From positions 1 through 30,725 of the forward strand of contig JAUWXM010000004.1 in the NCBI GenBank assembly GCA_030616365.1: 30,725 bases of DNA, given 5' to 3'. The translations under genes and the position numbers were made by a program. The first letter of the stretch is position 1; every line of letters starts with the position of its first letter. Source of the stretch: a bacterium (GTDB lineage: Bacteria; UBP18; UBA7526). The notes below the pieces were generated by a model. The model made no database searches, had not been told where the DNA came from, and saw nothing but the letters and a program-made list of their open reading frames with translations. Shown here in pieces: positions 21,272-29,164 of the stretch.

Positions 21272-22390
21272 ATGACAAAGAGAAGAATAATCGTCGTTAT
21301 TTTTTTTCTATTTGCTTTAGTAGCAGGTGGCTTGGTTCTTACTAAGAAAAGCCCGGTAGAGAAGCGACTAAAGAGAAAGGAAGGACTCTTTCTTCTTTTA
21401 CTTACTTTAGAGAGGAAAGAAGAGCCGAAGAGCCTAAGGAATATCCTGCTCATTAGTTATCAGCCGAAGACCAAGAGGCTCTCCTTGGCAGCCATACCCC
21501 CCAAAACCCTCATCTCAGATAAAAAAACATTGAAAAGTCTCTATCGTCAGAACCTTCAACGAAATAATTTCCATAAGGGTTGTCTATCTCTTAAAAGTGC
21601 GATAGAAGAGTTTTTAAACTTAGAGATTCCCTTCTATCTGGTCTTCGATGAGGGAGAATTCATTAAGGTAGTTGACCTCTTGGGGGGGATCGAGGTAGAG
21701 GTCAATCAGCTCATCCCTTACGGGGAGAGCTTTCTGGAAAAAGGAGGAAGGTTGAGCGGGGAAGAGTCCCTGGCCTACCTGGAGTTTGAGGAGCCCCGCT
21801 TTGGAGAGTTCGGCAAATTCTCCCGCTGGCAGAGATTCATCTGGGCCCTCATCCAAAGATTTGGAAACTTTCCCCCAGACCCTAAATTGGTAAAAGAACT
21901 CCTCAAGACTTCCCTTCTTACTAACCTTCAGGTAAAGGATATCCTGGCCTTGGCTCAGGAAGCAGAGAATATAAAAGAGACCGGAATAGAGGTAGAAAAG
22001 ATCCCGGGCAAGACCATCTATAAAGACTGGATGAGCTACTGGCAGGTGGATACTTTAGCCACCTCTCAATTATTTAGAGAACTCAGTAGAGAACTAGGAG
22101 AGAGAAAAGCGATCATTCGGGTTGAAGTCCTGAATGGCTGTGGGAGAGGGGGGATCGCCTTCCAAGTGGCACAAGACTTAAGGAAAGAAGGGCTGGATGT
22201 GGTAAACATTGGAAATGCCCGGAACTTTAAGTATAGAAAGACGCTCATCCTGAATAGAAGCGGGAAGAAGGGATTGGCCAAAAGGATATCTGAGGCAATA
22301 GGCTGCGGCCAGCCTCAAGATAGGATAGAGAAGAAGGCCCTGGTCGATGTCACAATCATCATCGGTCGGGATTATCTGAGAAAAGAATAA
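21272..22390 (+). CDS. LytR-CpsA-Psr (LCP)-like protein with LytR C-terminal domain; catalytic residues degenerate
   Basis: 372 residues. An N-terminal membrane anchor (about 5-24) precedes an extracytoplasmic domain matching the LCP fold in layout: N-I-L-L-I-S-Y-Q-P-K-T-K-R-L-S-L-A-A-I-P-P-K-T (about 56-79), V-V-D-L-L-G-G-I-E-V-E-V (about 131-142) and L-S-G-E-E-S-L-A-Y-L-E-F-E (about 163-175). A LytR_C domain follows (about 283-370, V-E-V-L-N-G-C-G-R-G-G-I-A). LCP enzymes transfer glycopolymers from lipid carriers to the cell wall. Here the usual I-P-R-D is I-P-P-K and the Y-V-R-F-R is Y-L-E-F-E, so catalysis is doubtful and a binding role is possible. AAGGAAGAG precedes the ATG. It overlaps the EAL gene by 1 nt. 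Confidence 0.75.
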   Translation: MTKRRIIVVIFFLFALVAGGLVLTKKSPVEKRLKRKEGLFLLLLTLERKEEPKSLRNILLISYQPKTKRLSLAAIPPKTLISDKKTLKSLYRQNLQRNNFHKGCLSLKSAIEEFLNLEIPFYLVFDEGEFIKVVDLLGGIEVEVNQLIPYGESFLEKGGRLSGEESLAYLEFEEPRFGEFGKFSRWQRFIWALIQRFGNFPPDPKLVKELLKTSLLTNLQVKDILALAQEAENIKETGIEVEKIPGKTIYKDWMSYWQVDTLATSQLFRELSRELGERKAIIRVEVLNGCGRGGIAFQVAQDLRKEGLDVVNIGNARNFKYRKTLILNRSGKKGLAKRISEAIGCGQPQDRIEKKALVDVTIIIGRDYLRKE

Positions 22391-23136
22391 TGGCCATTGA
22401 GAAGAAGAGAATCACCCAATTAAGGAAGATTATTAGAGAGAAAAAGATTTATACCCTCTTCCAACCCATTGTCTCTTTAAAGAATCAGAAGCTTTTGGGG
22501 TATGAAGCCTTGAGTCGGGGGCCAGCAGGCATGGCCCTGGAGAAACCAGCTCTCCTCTTTGAGATAGCGAATGCCAATAATCTGACTTTAAAATTAGAAA
22601 ATCTCTGTCACAGACAGGCCATCAAGAGTGCTCAAAGACTTTCTAAAGGACTGAAACTCTTTCTCAATATTGAGGCTCTAGTATTGGATAGTCGCCTATA
22701 TCAGAAAATGAATTATCTCCAAGAATCAACCTTGGGGCCAGAAGATATTGTTCTTGAGATCACAGAGAGAAGGGTTATAAAGGATGTTAAAAATTTCAGG
22801 CAAAACATGGGTTTCTTTTGCAGGAAGGGCTTTCATTTTGCTCTGGATGATACCGGAACGGGCTACAATAGTATAAAGGTTCTTTGGGAATTGAAACCAG
22901 AGTACCTTAAATTACCTACCTTTTTAATTCGGGATATAGATCGGGATCCTCTGAAAGAGGGGTTTATTAAAATTTTGATGGACTGCGCAAAGAAAGCCAA
23001 GGCAAAAACAATCGCTGAGGCAGTAGAGAAAAGGGCAGAGTTTAAGGTTCTGCGTAGGCTGGGAGTAGATTATGCTCAAGGGTATCTCTTTGCCCGTCCC
23101 GGAAAGCCCTTTCCCAAGCCCAGGAAAATCCGGTAA
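22390..23136 (+). CDS. EAL-domain protein (probable cyclic-di-GMP phosphodiesterase)
   Basis: 248 residues, a stand-alone EAL domain with no sensor or GGDEF domain. Key residues can be followed in order: Y-E-A-L (E39), L-F-L-N (N in the metal site), L-E-I-T-E-R, L-D-D-T-G-T-G-Y-N-S (D153-D154), Y-L-K-L (lysine present), A-E-A-V-E and Q-G-Y-L-F-A-R-P. This is the full metal- and substrate-binding set, so it should hydrolyse c-di-GMP to pGpG; the F of D-D-F-G-T-G is T and the D after the K-L is P, both mild departures. It is coupled by TAATG overlaps to the LCP-like gene before and argS after. Position after a pilus operon fits control of surface behaviour. Confidence 0.88.
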   Translation: MAIEKKRITQLRKIIREKKIYTLFQPIVSLKNQKLLGYEALSRGPAGMALEKPALLFEIANANNLTLKLENLCHRQAIKSAQRLSKGLKLFLNIEALVLDSRLYQKMNYLQESTLGPEDIVLEITERRVIKDVKNFRQNMGFFCRKGFHFALDDTGTGYNSIKVLWELKPEYLKLPTFLIRDIDRDPLKEGFIKILMDCAKKAKAKTIAEAVEKRAEFKVLRRLGVDYAQGYLFARPGKPFPKPRKIR

Positions 23137-24773
23137 TGGAGATCAAGGAAGAAATAAGGAGATCGATTGAGAGGGCGCTGAAGAAAATAAAAGTGAAGAA
23201 GTATCCGGAGATTCTTCTGGAGAGGCCGCAGGAGAGAGAGCATGGGGACTTCTCCACAAATATTGCCTTCTTTCTGGCTAAGGAGTTAAGGAAAACACCT
23301 CAGGAGATTGCTAAAAGATTGGCAGAAGATATCAGACCAGATCCTGAGATAATAGAGAAAGTCGAAGAGACCAAGGGATTCATCAATTTTTTTTTGACTG
23401 AAGAATCGCTCTTTAAAAATTTAATCCAGATCCTAAAGAGAGAAAAAGATTATGGCAGAAGCGAGCTGGGGAAGGGTGAGAGAATCCAGATTGAGATGGT
23501 GAGCGTTAATCCCACCGGCCCCTTACATGTCGGCCATGGTCGGGGGGCAGCCTTCGCTGATACCTTAGCCAATATCCTGGAGGCTGTGGGTTACCAGGTG
23601 GAACGAGAGTACTACATAAATGATATCGGTACCCAGATGGAGAACCTAGGCAAATCCCTGAGGGCCAGGTATCTGGAACTCCTAGGCGAAGAGGTAGAAT
23701 TCCCAGAGTATGGATATCAGGGAGAGTATCTGGTTAAAATCGCCCGCAGATTGAAAGATAGAGAGGGCAACAAGCATCGAAAAGAGAAGATAGAATTCTT
23801 CACCCAGTATGCCCACTCAGATATCATAGAAGGAATTAAGAGGGCCCTAAAGGATTTTGGAATAGGAATAGACTCCTGGAAGAAGGAATCCGACCTCCGT
23901 AAGAAAGGAAAGGTCGAAGAGAGCCTCAAGAACCTGAAGAAAAAAGGCTATCTCTATGAAAAGGAAGGGGCCCTATGGTTCAGGTCCTCCCAGCTTGGAG
24001 ATGAGAAGGATAGGGTAATAAAAAAGAAGGACGGCTCCCTTACTTATCTGGCATCAGATATCGCCTATCATGAGGATAAGTTTAAGAGAGGATTCGATCA
24101 TCTCATAAATATCTGGGGTGCTGACCATCATGGGTATGTGGAGCGCCTCCGGGCAGCAATGAGCGCTTTAGGTCATCCTAAAGAGAGCTTGGACATCATC
24201 CTCTATCAACTGGTCAAACTCTCCCGCTCGGGAAGGCCGGTTGCCATGTCAACCAGAAAGGGAGAGTTCATCACTTTAAGAGAGGTAATGGATGAGGTAG
24301 GGAGAGACGTTCTGCGCTTCTTTTTCTGTATGCGTTCCTCCTATTCCCATCTGGACTTTGACTTAGAACTGGCCAAGAAAGAATCCCCAGAGAACCCGGT
24401 CTACTATGTGGAATATGCCCATGCTCGGATCTCCAGTATCTTTAAAAAGGCAAAAGAAAGAAAGAGAAAAAGGAGGAAAATCCAAAAGATAGATTTAAAA
24501 TTGCTCCATACCCCAGAAGAGAAGAATATCCTAAGACTCTTAATTCTCTTTCCAGATATTGTTGCTTCTTGTGTCCAGAATTATCAGGTTCACAGTATCC
24601 CGAATTATCTCAGGGAACTGGCCAGCGAGTTCCACACTTTCTATAATAGGCATCGGGTTCTGAGTGAGGATGAAGGACTGACTCAGGCGAGGCTTGCCTT
24701 GGTGGAAGGGGTGGGGATTGTCTTGCGCAATGGATTGAGACTCTTGGGGATCGCAGCGCCAGAAAAAATGTAG
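23136..24773 (+). CDS. argS: Arginyl-tRNA synthetase
   Basis: 545 residues, normal length. It charges tRNA-Arg with arginine in the cytoplasm. The N-terminal Add1 domain (about 1-105) includes R-E-H-G-D-F-S-T-N. The class I motif appears as P-T-G-P-L-H-V-G-H-G-R-G (HVGH at about 131-134), followed by Y-Y-I-N-D-I-G-T-Q. A-S-D-I-A-Y-H and W-G-A-D-H-H-G-Y lie in the catalytic core, and M-S-T-R-K-G (about 371-376) is in the KMSKS position. The DALR anticodon-binding domain is at the C-terminus (Y-V-E-Y-A-H-A-R ... F-H-T-F-Y-N-R-H-R-V). The ATG overlaps the EAL stop by 1 nt, so it is an unusual operon partner rather than a stand-alone housekeeping gene. Confidence 0.97.
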   Translation: MEIKEEIRRSIERALKKIKVKKYPEILLERPQEREHGDFSTNIAFFLAKELRKTPQEIAKRLAEDIRPDPEIIEKVEETKGFINFFLTEESLFKNLIQILKREKDYGRSELGKGERIQIEMVSVNPTGPLHVGHGRGAAFADTLANILEAVGYQVEREYYINDIGTQMENLGKSLRARYLELLGEEVEFPEYGYQGEYLVKIARRLKDREGNKHRKEKIEFFTQYAHSDIIEGIKRALKDFGIGIDSWKKESDLRKKGKVEESLKNLKKKGYLYEKEGALWFRSSQLGDEKDRVIKKKDGSLTYLASDIAYHEDKFKRGFDHLINIWGADHHGYVERLRAAMSALGHPKESLDIILYQLVKLSRSGRPVAMSTRKGEFITLREVMDEVGRDVLRFFFCMRSSYSHLDFDLELAKKESPENPVYYVEYAHARISSIFKKAKERKRKRRKIQKIDLKLLHTPEEKNILRLLILFPDIVASCVQNYQVHSIPNYLRELASEFHTFYNRHRVLSEDEGLTQARLALVEGVGIVLRNGLRLLGIAAPEKM

Positions 24774-24803
24774 ACTAATCCGCACTAATCCGTAAACGGA
24801 TTA
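24774..24803 (+). repeat. Decamer repeat with hairpin between argS and the hydrolase gene
   Basis: ACTAATCCGC and ACTAATCCGT follow each other in 10-bp register and then TAATCCG-TAAA-CGGATTA forms a perfect 7-bp hairpin (24786-24803). The next gene's AGGAGG starts right after. No T run follows, so termination is unlikely; it is probably a mobile palindromic repeat. Confidence 0.6.
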
Positions 24804-24815
24804 CAGGAGGTTGGT

Positions 24816-25451
24816 ATGAAGATACGTTGGTTTGGTCAGGCCTGTTTTCTCATTAAATCAGAGAAGGGAATGAGGATAGTCACTGATCCTTTTGATCCCT
24901 CTCTGGGATATAAGATTCCTCCCTTAGAGGCAGATATGGCTACCGTGAGCCATGAACACTACGACCATAACGCTACGAACCAGGTAAAAGGAAATCCAGA
25001 GATAATAAGAGGAGTAGGCGAGAAGAAGATAAAGGACATCGTGATAAAGGGAGTAAGTACCTTTCACGATAAGGCCCAAGGGAGAGACAGGGGAGGAAAT
25101 ACCGTCTTCTCCTTTAAATTAGATGGAATGAAGATCATTCACCTGGGAGACCTAGGCCACATACTGACCCAGGAACAGATTAGGGCCATAGGAGAGGTGG
25201 ATATCCTCCTTATTCCCGTGGGAGGAACCTTCACTATCGATGCCCAGGAAGCGAGTGAGGTGGTTGGACAGTTGAAACCAAAGATTACCATTCCCATGCA
25301 CTATAAGACCCCGGCCATTACTCTTCCCATAGAAGGGGTGGAAGGATTCCTTTCTGGTAAGAAAAATATAGAGAGGACGAAAGAATTAGAGGTCAGAAAA
25401 GAAGAACTGCCGAAGGAAGAAAAGATTATCGTTCTGGAGTATGAGGCATGA
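24816..25451 (+). CDS. Metallo-beta-lactamase-fold metal-dependent hydrolase (UPF0173 / lactamase_B_3-like)
   Basis: 211 residues. The metal-binding H-x-H-x-D-H motif appears as S-H-E-H-Y-D-H-N (about 45-52); further ligands are in H-L-G-D-L-G-H (about 110-116) and P-M-H-Y-K-T. The strand I-R-W-F-G-Q-A-C-F at the N-terminus is typical of the UPF0173 group (usually G-H-S-C-F or G-H-A-C-F). It is cytoplasmic, with no signal peptide. The substrate is unknown. AGGAGG lies 5 nt before the ATG. Its stop overlaps the next start as ATGA. Confidence 0.88.
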   Translation: MKIRWFGQACFLIKSEKGMRIVTDPFDPSLGYKIPPLEADMATVSHEHYDHNATNQVKGNPEIIRGVGEKKIKDIVIKGVSTFHDKAQGRDRGGNTVFSFKLDGMKIIHLGDLGHILTQEQIRAIGEVDILLIPVGGTFTIDAQEASEVVGQLKPKITIPMHYKTPAITLPIEGVEGFLSGKKNIERTKELEVRKEELPKEEKIIVLEYEA

Positions 25452-25873
25452 AGAATTTTCTATTCACTACTCTGGGTGTGGTTATCGTCGCTTCCCTGAT
25501 TTTTCTCTTAGGTTATCTTGTGGGAAGGGGATATGACCTTAAGGAGGAACCCGTAATTAGGAAGGTAGAGAAAAAGGAAGTAGTCTCTCCCCCCCGAGTT
25601 ACTCCTGAGATTCCTTCCCTGAAAAAAGACCTTCCCTATACGGTTCAGGTCGCTTCTTCTCAGAGCGAAGAGAAGGCTTTAGCATTGGTCAATAGATTAA
25701 AGGCCAAGGATTATCCCGCTTATATTGAAGAAGTAGAACTAAAGGAGAAGAAATGGTATCGGGTGAGGGTAGGTTCCTTTCCGCACAAAGAAGATGCTTT
25801 AAAATTAGTAACCAGGCTAAAAGAAGAGGGTCTGAAGGATGCTATGGTCTGGAAAAGAGAGAAAGGAAAATGA
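25448..25873 (+). CDS. SPOR-domain membrane protein
   Basis: 141 residues. One N-terminal membrane helix (about 4-24, ending in a glycine-rich L-V-G-R-G), a short charged/proline linker, and a C-terminal SPOR domain (about 58-140): Y-T-V-Q-V-A-S-S-Q-S-E-E-K-A and W-Y-R-V-R-V-G-S-F-P-H-K-E-D-A are the two half-repeats. SPOR domains bind denuded septal peptidoglycan, so a role at the division site or cell wall is likely. It is coupled by ATGA to the hydrolase before and to hom after. Confidence 0.88.
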   Translation: MKNFLFTTLGVVIVASLIFLLGYLVGRGYDLKEEPVIRKVEKKEVVSPPRVTPEIPSLKKDLPYTVQVASSQSEEKALALVNRLKAKDYPAYIEEVELKEKKWYRVRVGSFPHKEDALKLVTRLKEEGLKDAMVWKREKGK

Positions 25874-27153
25874 GAAGGATTAATATTGGACTGATTGGCT
25901 TCGGCACAGTGGGAAGTTCCGTGGTAAAAACTCTTAAAGAGAGAAGAGAACTCATCAAAAGGAAGTTAGGCGCTGAATTAATCATCAAGAGGATTGCAGA
26001 TAAGGATATCTCTACCCCAAGGAAAGTAAAAGTGCCTGCCAAAATATTAACCAGGAGAATAGATGATGTCCTGAATGATCCGAAAATAGATATAGTCATT
26101 GAATTGATCGGTGACTCTCCCGTAGCGGAGAGAGTCATTCTGGGAGCGATCAAAAAGGGCAAGCCAGTAGTAACAGCGAATAAGGCCCTCTTGGCAAAGA
26201 AGGGAAGGAGAATCTTTAAGGAGGCAGAAAGGAAGGGAGTGGGGGTCTATTTTGAAGCGAGCGTAGGGGGTGGTATCCCAATCATCAAGGCCTTAAGAGA
26301 AGGTCTGGCAGCAAACAGCATCTCTTCCATCTTCGGTATTATCAATGGCACCGCAAACTACATTCTCTCTGGAATGAGCCAATATGGATCGAGCTTCCAG
26401 GAGGCCCTGAGGGACGCCCGGGCCAAGGGCTATGCAGAAAGGGATCCCTCTTTAGATGTAGAGGGGATAGACTCTGCCCATAAATTGACCATTCTCTCTA
26501 CTTTAGCCTTCGGGGGCTTTGTAGATCTAAAAGATATCTGTACTGAAGGAATTACGAAGATCACTTCTCAAGATATTCAGTATGCCAGGGAGTTCGGCTA
26601 TGTTGTGAAGCTACTGGCCATTGCCAAGGAGAGCAACGGTTCTTTAGAGGCCAGGGTTCACCCCACCATGATCCCCCAGGAGCATCTCCTGGCAGCGGTG
26701 GATGGCGCCTACAATGCCATCTATGTGAAAGGAGACCTCATAGGAAGGAGTATGTTCTATGGGAGGGGAGCAGGGGGATTTCCCGCAGCGAGTGCTGTAG
26801 TAGCGGACATCATGGATCTGGTCAAGTCAGGCGGCCAATTCCTATCCTCTAACTTCAGCAAGGGGCCTTTGAAGATTAAGGATATGGGTGAGGTAGAGAT
26901 GAGATATTACATTAGATTTACCACCGTTGATCGGCCTGGTGTTCTGGCCTCTATCTCCGGGATACTGGCAAGACATAAAATTTCTATTGCCAGTGTCATC
27001 CAGAAGGAGAGAAGGGAAAGAGGTAAAGTACCCATCGTTATGATGACTCATGAGGCCAAAGAGTCCTCAGTCCAGAAGGCCTTAAGAGAGATCGATAGAT
27101 TGAAGGTAGTAAGAGCGAAATCTCGTCTTATCCGGGTGGAAGGGGAGCTTTAA
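25870..27153 (+). CDS. hom: Homoserine dehydrogenase with C-terminal ACT domain
   Basis: 427 residues. The ATG at 25870 overlaps the SPOR stop (ATGA) and begins directly with the Rossmann strand I-N-I-G-L-I-G-F-G-T-V-G-S. A longer in-frame start would run through the SPOR gene. The N-A-D binding region (about 1-130) includes V-V-T-A-N-K-A-L-L-A; the catalytic part has G-G-G-I-P-I-I, I-N-G-T-A-N-Y-I-L and the substrate lysine in D-V-E-G-I-D-S-A-H-K. The ACT domain spans 345-427 (Y-I-R-F-T-T-V-D-R-P-G-V-L-A), indicating allosteric control, usually by threonine. It reduces aspartate semialdehyde to homoserine. thrC starts immediately after the stop codon. Confidence 0.96.
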   Translation: MRRINIGLIGFGTVGSSVVKTLKERRELIKRKLGAELIIKRIADKDISTPRKVKVPAKILTRRIDDVLNDPKIDIVIELIGDSPVAERVILGAIKKGKPVVTANKALLAKKGRRIFKEAERKGVGVYFEASVGGGIPIIKALREGLAANSISSIFGIINGTANYILSGMSQYGSSFQEALRDARAKGYAERDPSLDVEGIDSAHKLTILSTLAFGGFVDLKDICTEGITKITSQDIQYAREFGYVVKLLAIAKESNGSLEARVHPTMIPQEHLLAAVDGAYNAIYVKGDLIGRSMFYGRGAGGFPAASAVVADIMDLVKSGGQFLSSNFSKGPLKIKDMGEVEMRYYIRFTTVDRPGVLASISGILARHKISIASVIQKERRERGKVPIVMMTHEAKESSVQKALREIDRLKVVRAKSRLIRVEGEL

Positions 27154-28254
27154 GTGGGAGTGATTGAAAGATATAGAGATTATCTGCCAATAACAGAGAA
27201 GACCCCCGTTATTACCTTAGATGAAGGGAATACTCCTTTAGTTAAGGCTCAGAGTTTAAGCAAATCTTTAGGATTGGAAGTCTATCTTAAGTATGAGGGG
27301 GTAAACCCCACGGGCTCCTTTAAGGATCGGGGGATGACGGTCGCTGTTTCTAAAGCAAAGGAGGAAGGAGCAAAGGCGGTGATGTGCGCTTCAACAGGGA
27401 ATACCGCGGCCTCTGCTGCTTCCTATGCTTCTCGAGCGAACTTGGACTGCATTGTCTTGATTCCCAAAGGAGCCATCGCCCTAGGCAAGCTTGCCCAGGC
27501 CCTGATACATGGGGCAAGGGTGATTGCTATAGAAGGAAACTTCGATCAGGCCCTGAAACTTGCCCGGGAGATAACAGAGAAGTACCCCATAAAACTGGTC
27601 AACTCCATAAACCCCTACCGCATAGAAGGACAGAAGACAGCGGCCTTTGAGATCTGTGATGGGTTAGGGAAGGTGCCAGACTATCAGGCGATACCGGTAG
27701 GTAACGCAGGGAATATCACCGCTTACTGGAAAGGATATAGGGAGTATAAAAAAAGGGGGAAGACCAAATCTCTACCGAAGATGCTTGGCTTTCAGGCAGC
27801 GGGAGCGGCTCCTATTGTTGAGGGAAAAGTGGTTGAGAAACCAGAGACCATTGCTACGGCAATAAGGATCGGTAACCCTGCCTCCTGGAAGAAGGCAGAG
27901 GAAGCCAGGGATGAATCAGGGGGGCTGATAGATAAGGTAACGGATGAAGAAATCCTTGACGCCTACAAGCTAATCGCTTCTCAAGAGGGGATATTTGTGG
28001 AGCCAGCCTCTGCCGCTTCAGTGGCTGGCCTACTTAAGCTTCATAAACAAGGGTACTTTAGTAGTCCAAAGTCCAAAGTCTCCATCCTCCGAAGCAGAGC
28101 TTCTGCGGAGGACGGGCAAGGTCTAAAGTCGACGGTAGTATGCATCTTGACTGGCCATGGCCTGAAGGATCCGGATAGGGCCATTGCCCAAGCAAAGAAG
28201 CCGAAGGTCCTTCCTCCAACTTTAGAAGCGGTAGTTAAAGAGTTAGGATACTAG
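27154..28254 (+). CDS. thrC: Threonine synthase with in-frame repeat insertion
   Basis: 366 residues from a GTG start placed directly after the hom stop; GGGGAG provides the ribosome-binding site. It is a PLP enzyme converting O-phosphohomoserine to threonine. The PLP lysine is in G-S-F-K-D-R-G-M, the phosphate loop is in G-N-A-G-N-I, and A-S-T-G-N-T-A-A-S-A-A lies in the substrate domain; P-A-S-A-A-S-V-A-G and L-T-G-H-G-L-K-D-P close the fold. Between Q-G-Y-F (about 302) and V-V-C-I-L (about 328) are some 25 residues (S303-T327) where relatives have only a short turn. That segment is encoded by heptamers and a palindrome, described separately. It lies in a surface loop before a core strand, so activity may survive. 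Confidence 0.94.
   Translation: MGVIERYRDYLPITEKTPVITLDEGNTPLVKAQSLSKSLGLEVYLKYEGVNPTGSFKDRGMTVAVSKAKEEGAKAVMCASTGNTAASAASYASRANLDCIVLIPKGAIALGKLAQALIHGARVIAIEGNFDQALKLAREITEKYPIKLVNSINPYRIEGQKTAAFEICDGLGKVPDYQAIPVGNAGNITAYWKGYREYKKRGKTKSLPKMLGFQAAGAAPIVEGKVVEKPETIATAIRIGNPASWKKAEEARDESGGLIDKVTDEEILDAYKLIASQEGIFVEPASAASVAGLLKLHKQGYFSSPKSKVSILRSRASAEDGQGLKSTVVCILTGHGLKDPDRAIAQAKKPKVLPPTLEAVVKELGY
28063..28130 (+). repeat. Palindrome nested in a heptamer array, inserted in frame in thrC
   Basis: AGTCCAA-AGTCCAA-AGTC (28063-28080) is followed by about 40 bp containing a palindrome at 28086-28111 (CCTCC/GGAGG outer arms, GAAGC/GCTTC or GCAGA/TCTGC inner arms), and then GTCTAAA-GTC (28121-28130). 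The heptamer resumes after the palindrome, as if the palindrome had inserted into the array. Confidence 0.75.
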
Positions 28255-28255
28255 A

Positions 28256-29164
28256 ATGGTTCGAGTTAGGGTGCCGGCAACTACAGCAAATTTAGGGCCG
28301 GGTTATGATGTCTTAGGCCTTGCTCTAAAACTATATAATACTGTGGAGATGGAAAAGAGTGATAGGCTCTCCATCGAGATTGAAGGAGAAGGAGCGGATT
28401 CTCTGCCCAAGGATGAATCGAATATTGTCTACCAGGCAGCCCAGCTTGCTCTGCAAGAGTTACGAGTTACGAATTACGAATTACGAGTTAAATTAGTTAA
28501 CAATATTCCCTTGGCACGAGGGTTGGGTTCTTCAGCAGCGGCGCGCATTGGAGCCATCTTTGCTGTCAATAAATTAATGGGAGATAAATTATCTCAAGAT
28601 GAAATCCTCAAAATAGCGGCAAGATTAGAGGGTCATCCGGATAATGTAGTTTCTGCTTTAGTGGGAGGATTAACAGTTGCTGCCTTAACAGGCAATAAGG
28701 TTAAATTTTTAAGATTTTCCAAGGTGCGAGATGATTTGAAGATAGTGGTTGCCATTCCTGATTTCAAAGTTTCAACTATTGAGGCCCGTAAGGTTTTGCC
28801 AAAAAATTTTAGTCTGATAGATGTAGTTACCACTTCGAGCAGTATTCTTTTCACGACTGCAATTCTGACTGGGGAAGGTAGTCCAGAATTATTAGATGAG
28901 AGCATGCAAGACCGGATTCACCAGCCCTATCGCAAAAAACTTATTCCTGCAATGGACAAGGTTTTTAATGCGGCTCGTAAGGCTGGTGCTCAAGGTGTGG
29001 CTTTAAGTGGTTCTGGTTCTACCATTGCTGCTTTCTCCATTGGAAATAGTGAAGAAAAGAATGAGAAAATAGGCCAGGCCATGGTTAATGCTTTTCACCA
29101 AGCAGGCCACAAAAGTTGCTACAAGACCTTAGAAGTGGAACGAGAAGGTGCAGTATGCCTTTAA
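28256..29164 (+). CDS. thrB: Homoserine kinase (GHMP family)
   Basis: 302 residues. It phosphorylates homoserine with ATP to give the substrate of ThrC. V-P-A-T-T-A-N-L-G-P-G-Y-D-V-L-G-L-A (motif 1) begins the protein, the ATP loop is R-G-L-G-S-S-A-A-A (about 88-96), and G-V-A-L-S-G-S-G-S-T is motif 3. The length is normal. Residues about 68-79 (E-L-R-V-T-N-Y-E-L-R-V-K) are encoded by five heptamers. The gene begins one base after thrC and overlaps lysC by 10 nt. Confidence 0.95.
   Translation: MVRVRVPATTANLGPGYDVLGLALKLYNTVEMEKSDRLSIEIEGEGADSLPKDESNIVYQAAQLALQELRVTNYELRVKLVNNIPLARGLGSSAAARIGAIFAVNKLMGDKLSQDEILKIAARLEGHPDNVVSALVGGLTVAALTGNKVKFLRFSKVRDDLKIVVAIPDFKVSTIEARKVLPKNFSLIDVVTTSSSILFTTAILTGEGSPELLDESMQDRIHQPYRKKLIPAMDKVFNAARKAGAQGVALSGSGSTIAAFSIGNSEEKNEKIGQAMVNAFHQAGHKSCYKTLEVEREGAVCL
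28457..28491 (+). repeat. Heptamer array inside thrB
   Basis: Five consecutive 7-bp units: GAGTTAC, GAGTTAC, GAATTAC, GAATTAC, GAGTTAA. The array is 35 bp and the reading frame stays open through it, giving a Y-E-L-R-V-T-N type peptide. It lies in a helix-turn region just before the I-P-L-A-R-G-L-G-S-S motif. Confidence 0.85.

Noticed and set aside
28256..29164. Frameshift or pseudogene in thrB caused by the heptamers
   Set aside because: The frame is open from motif 1 through motif 3 and total length is normal, so the gene looks functional.
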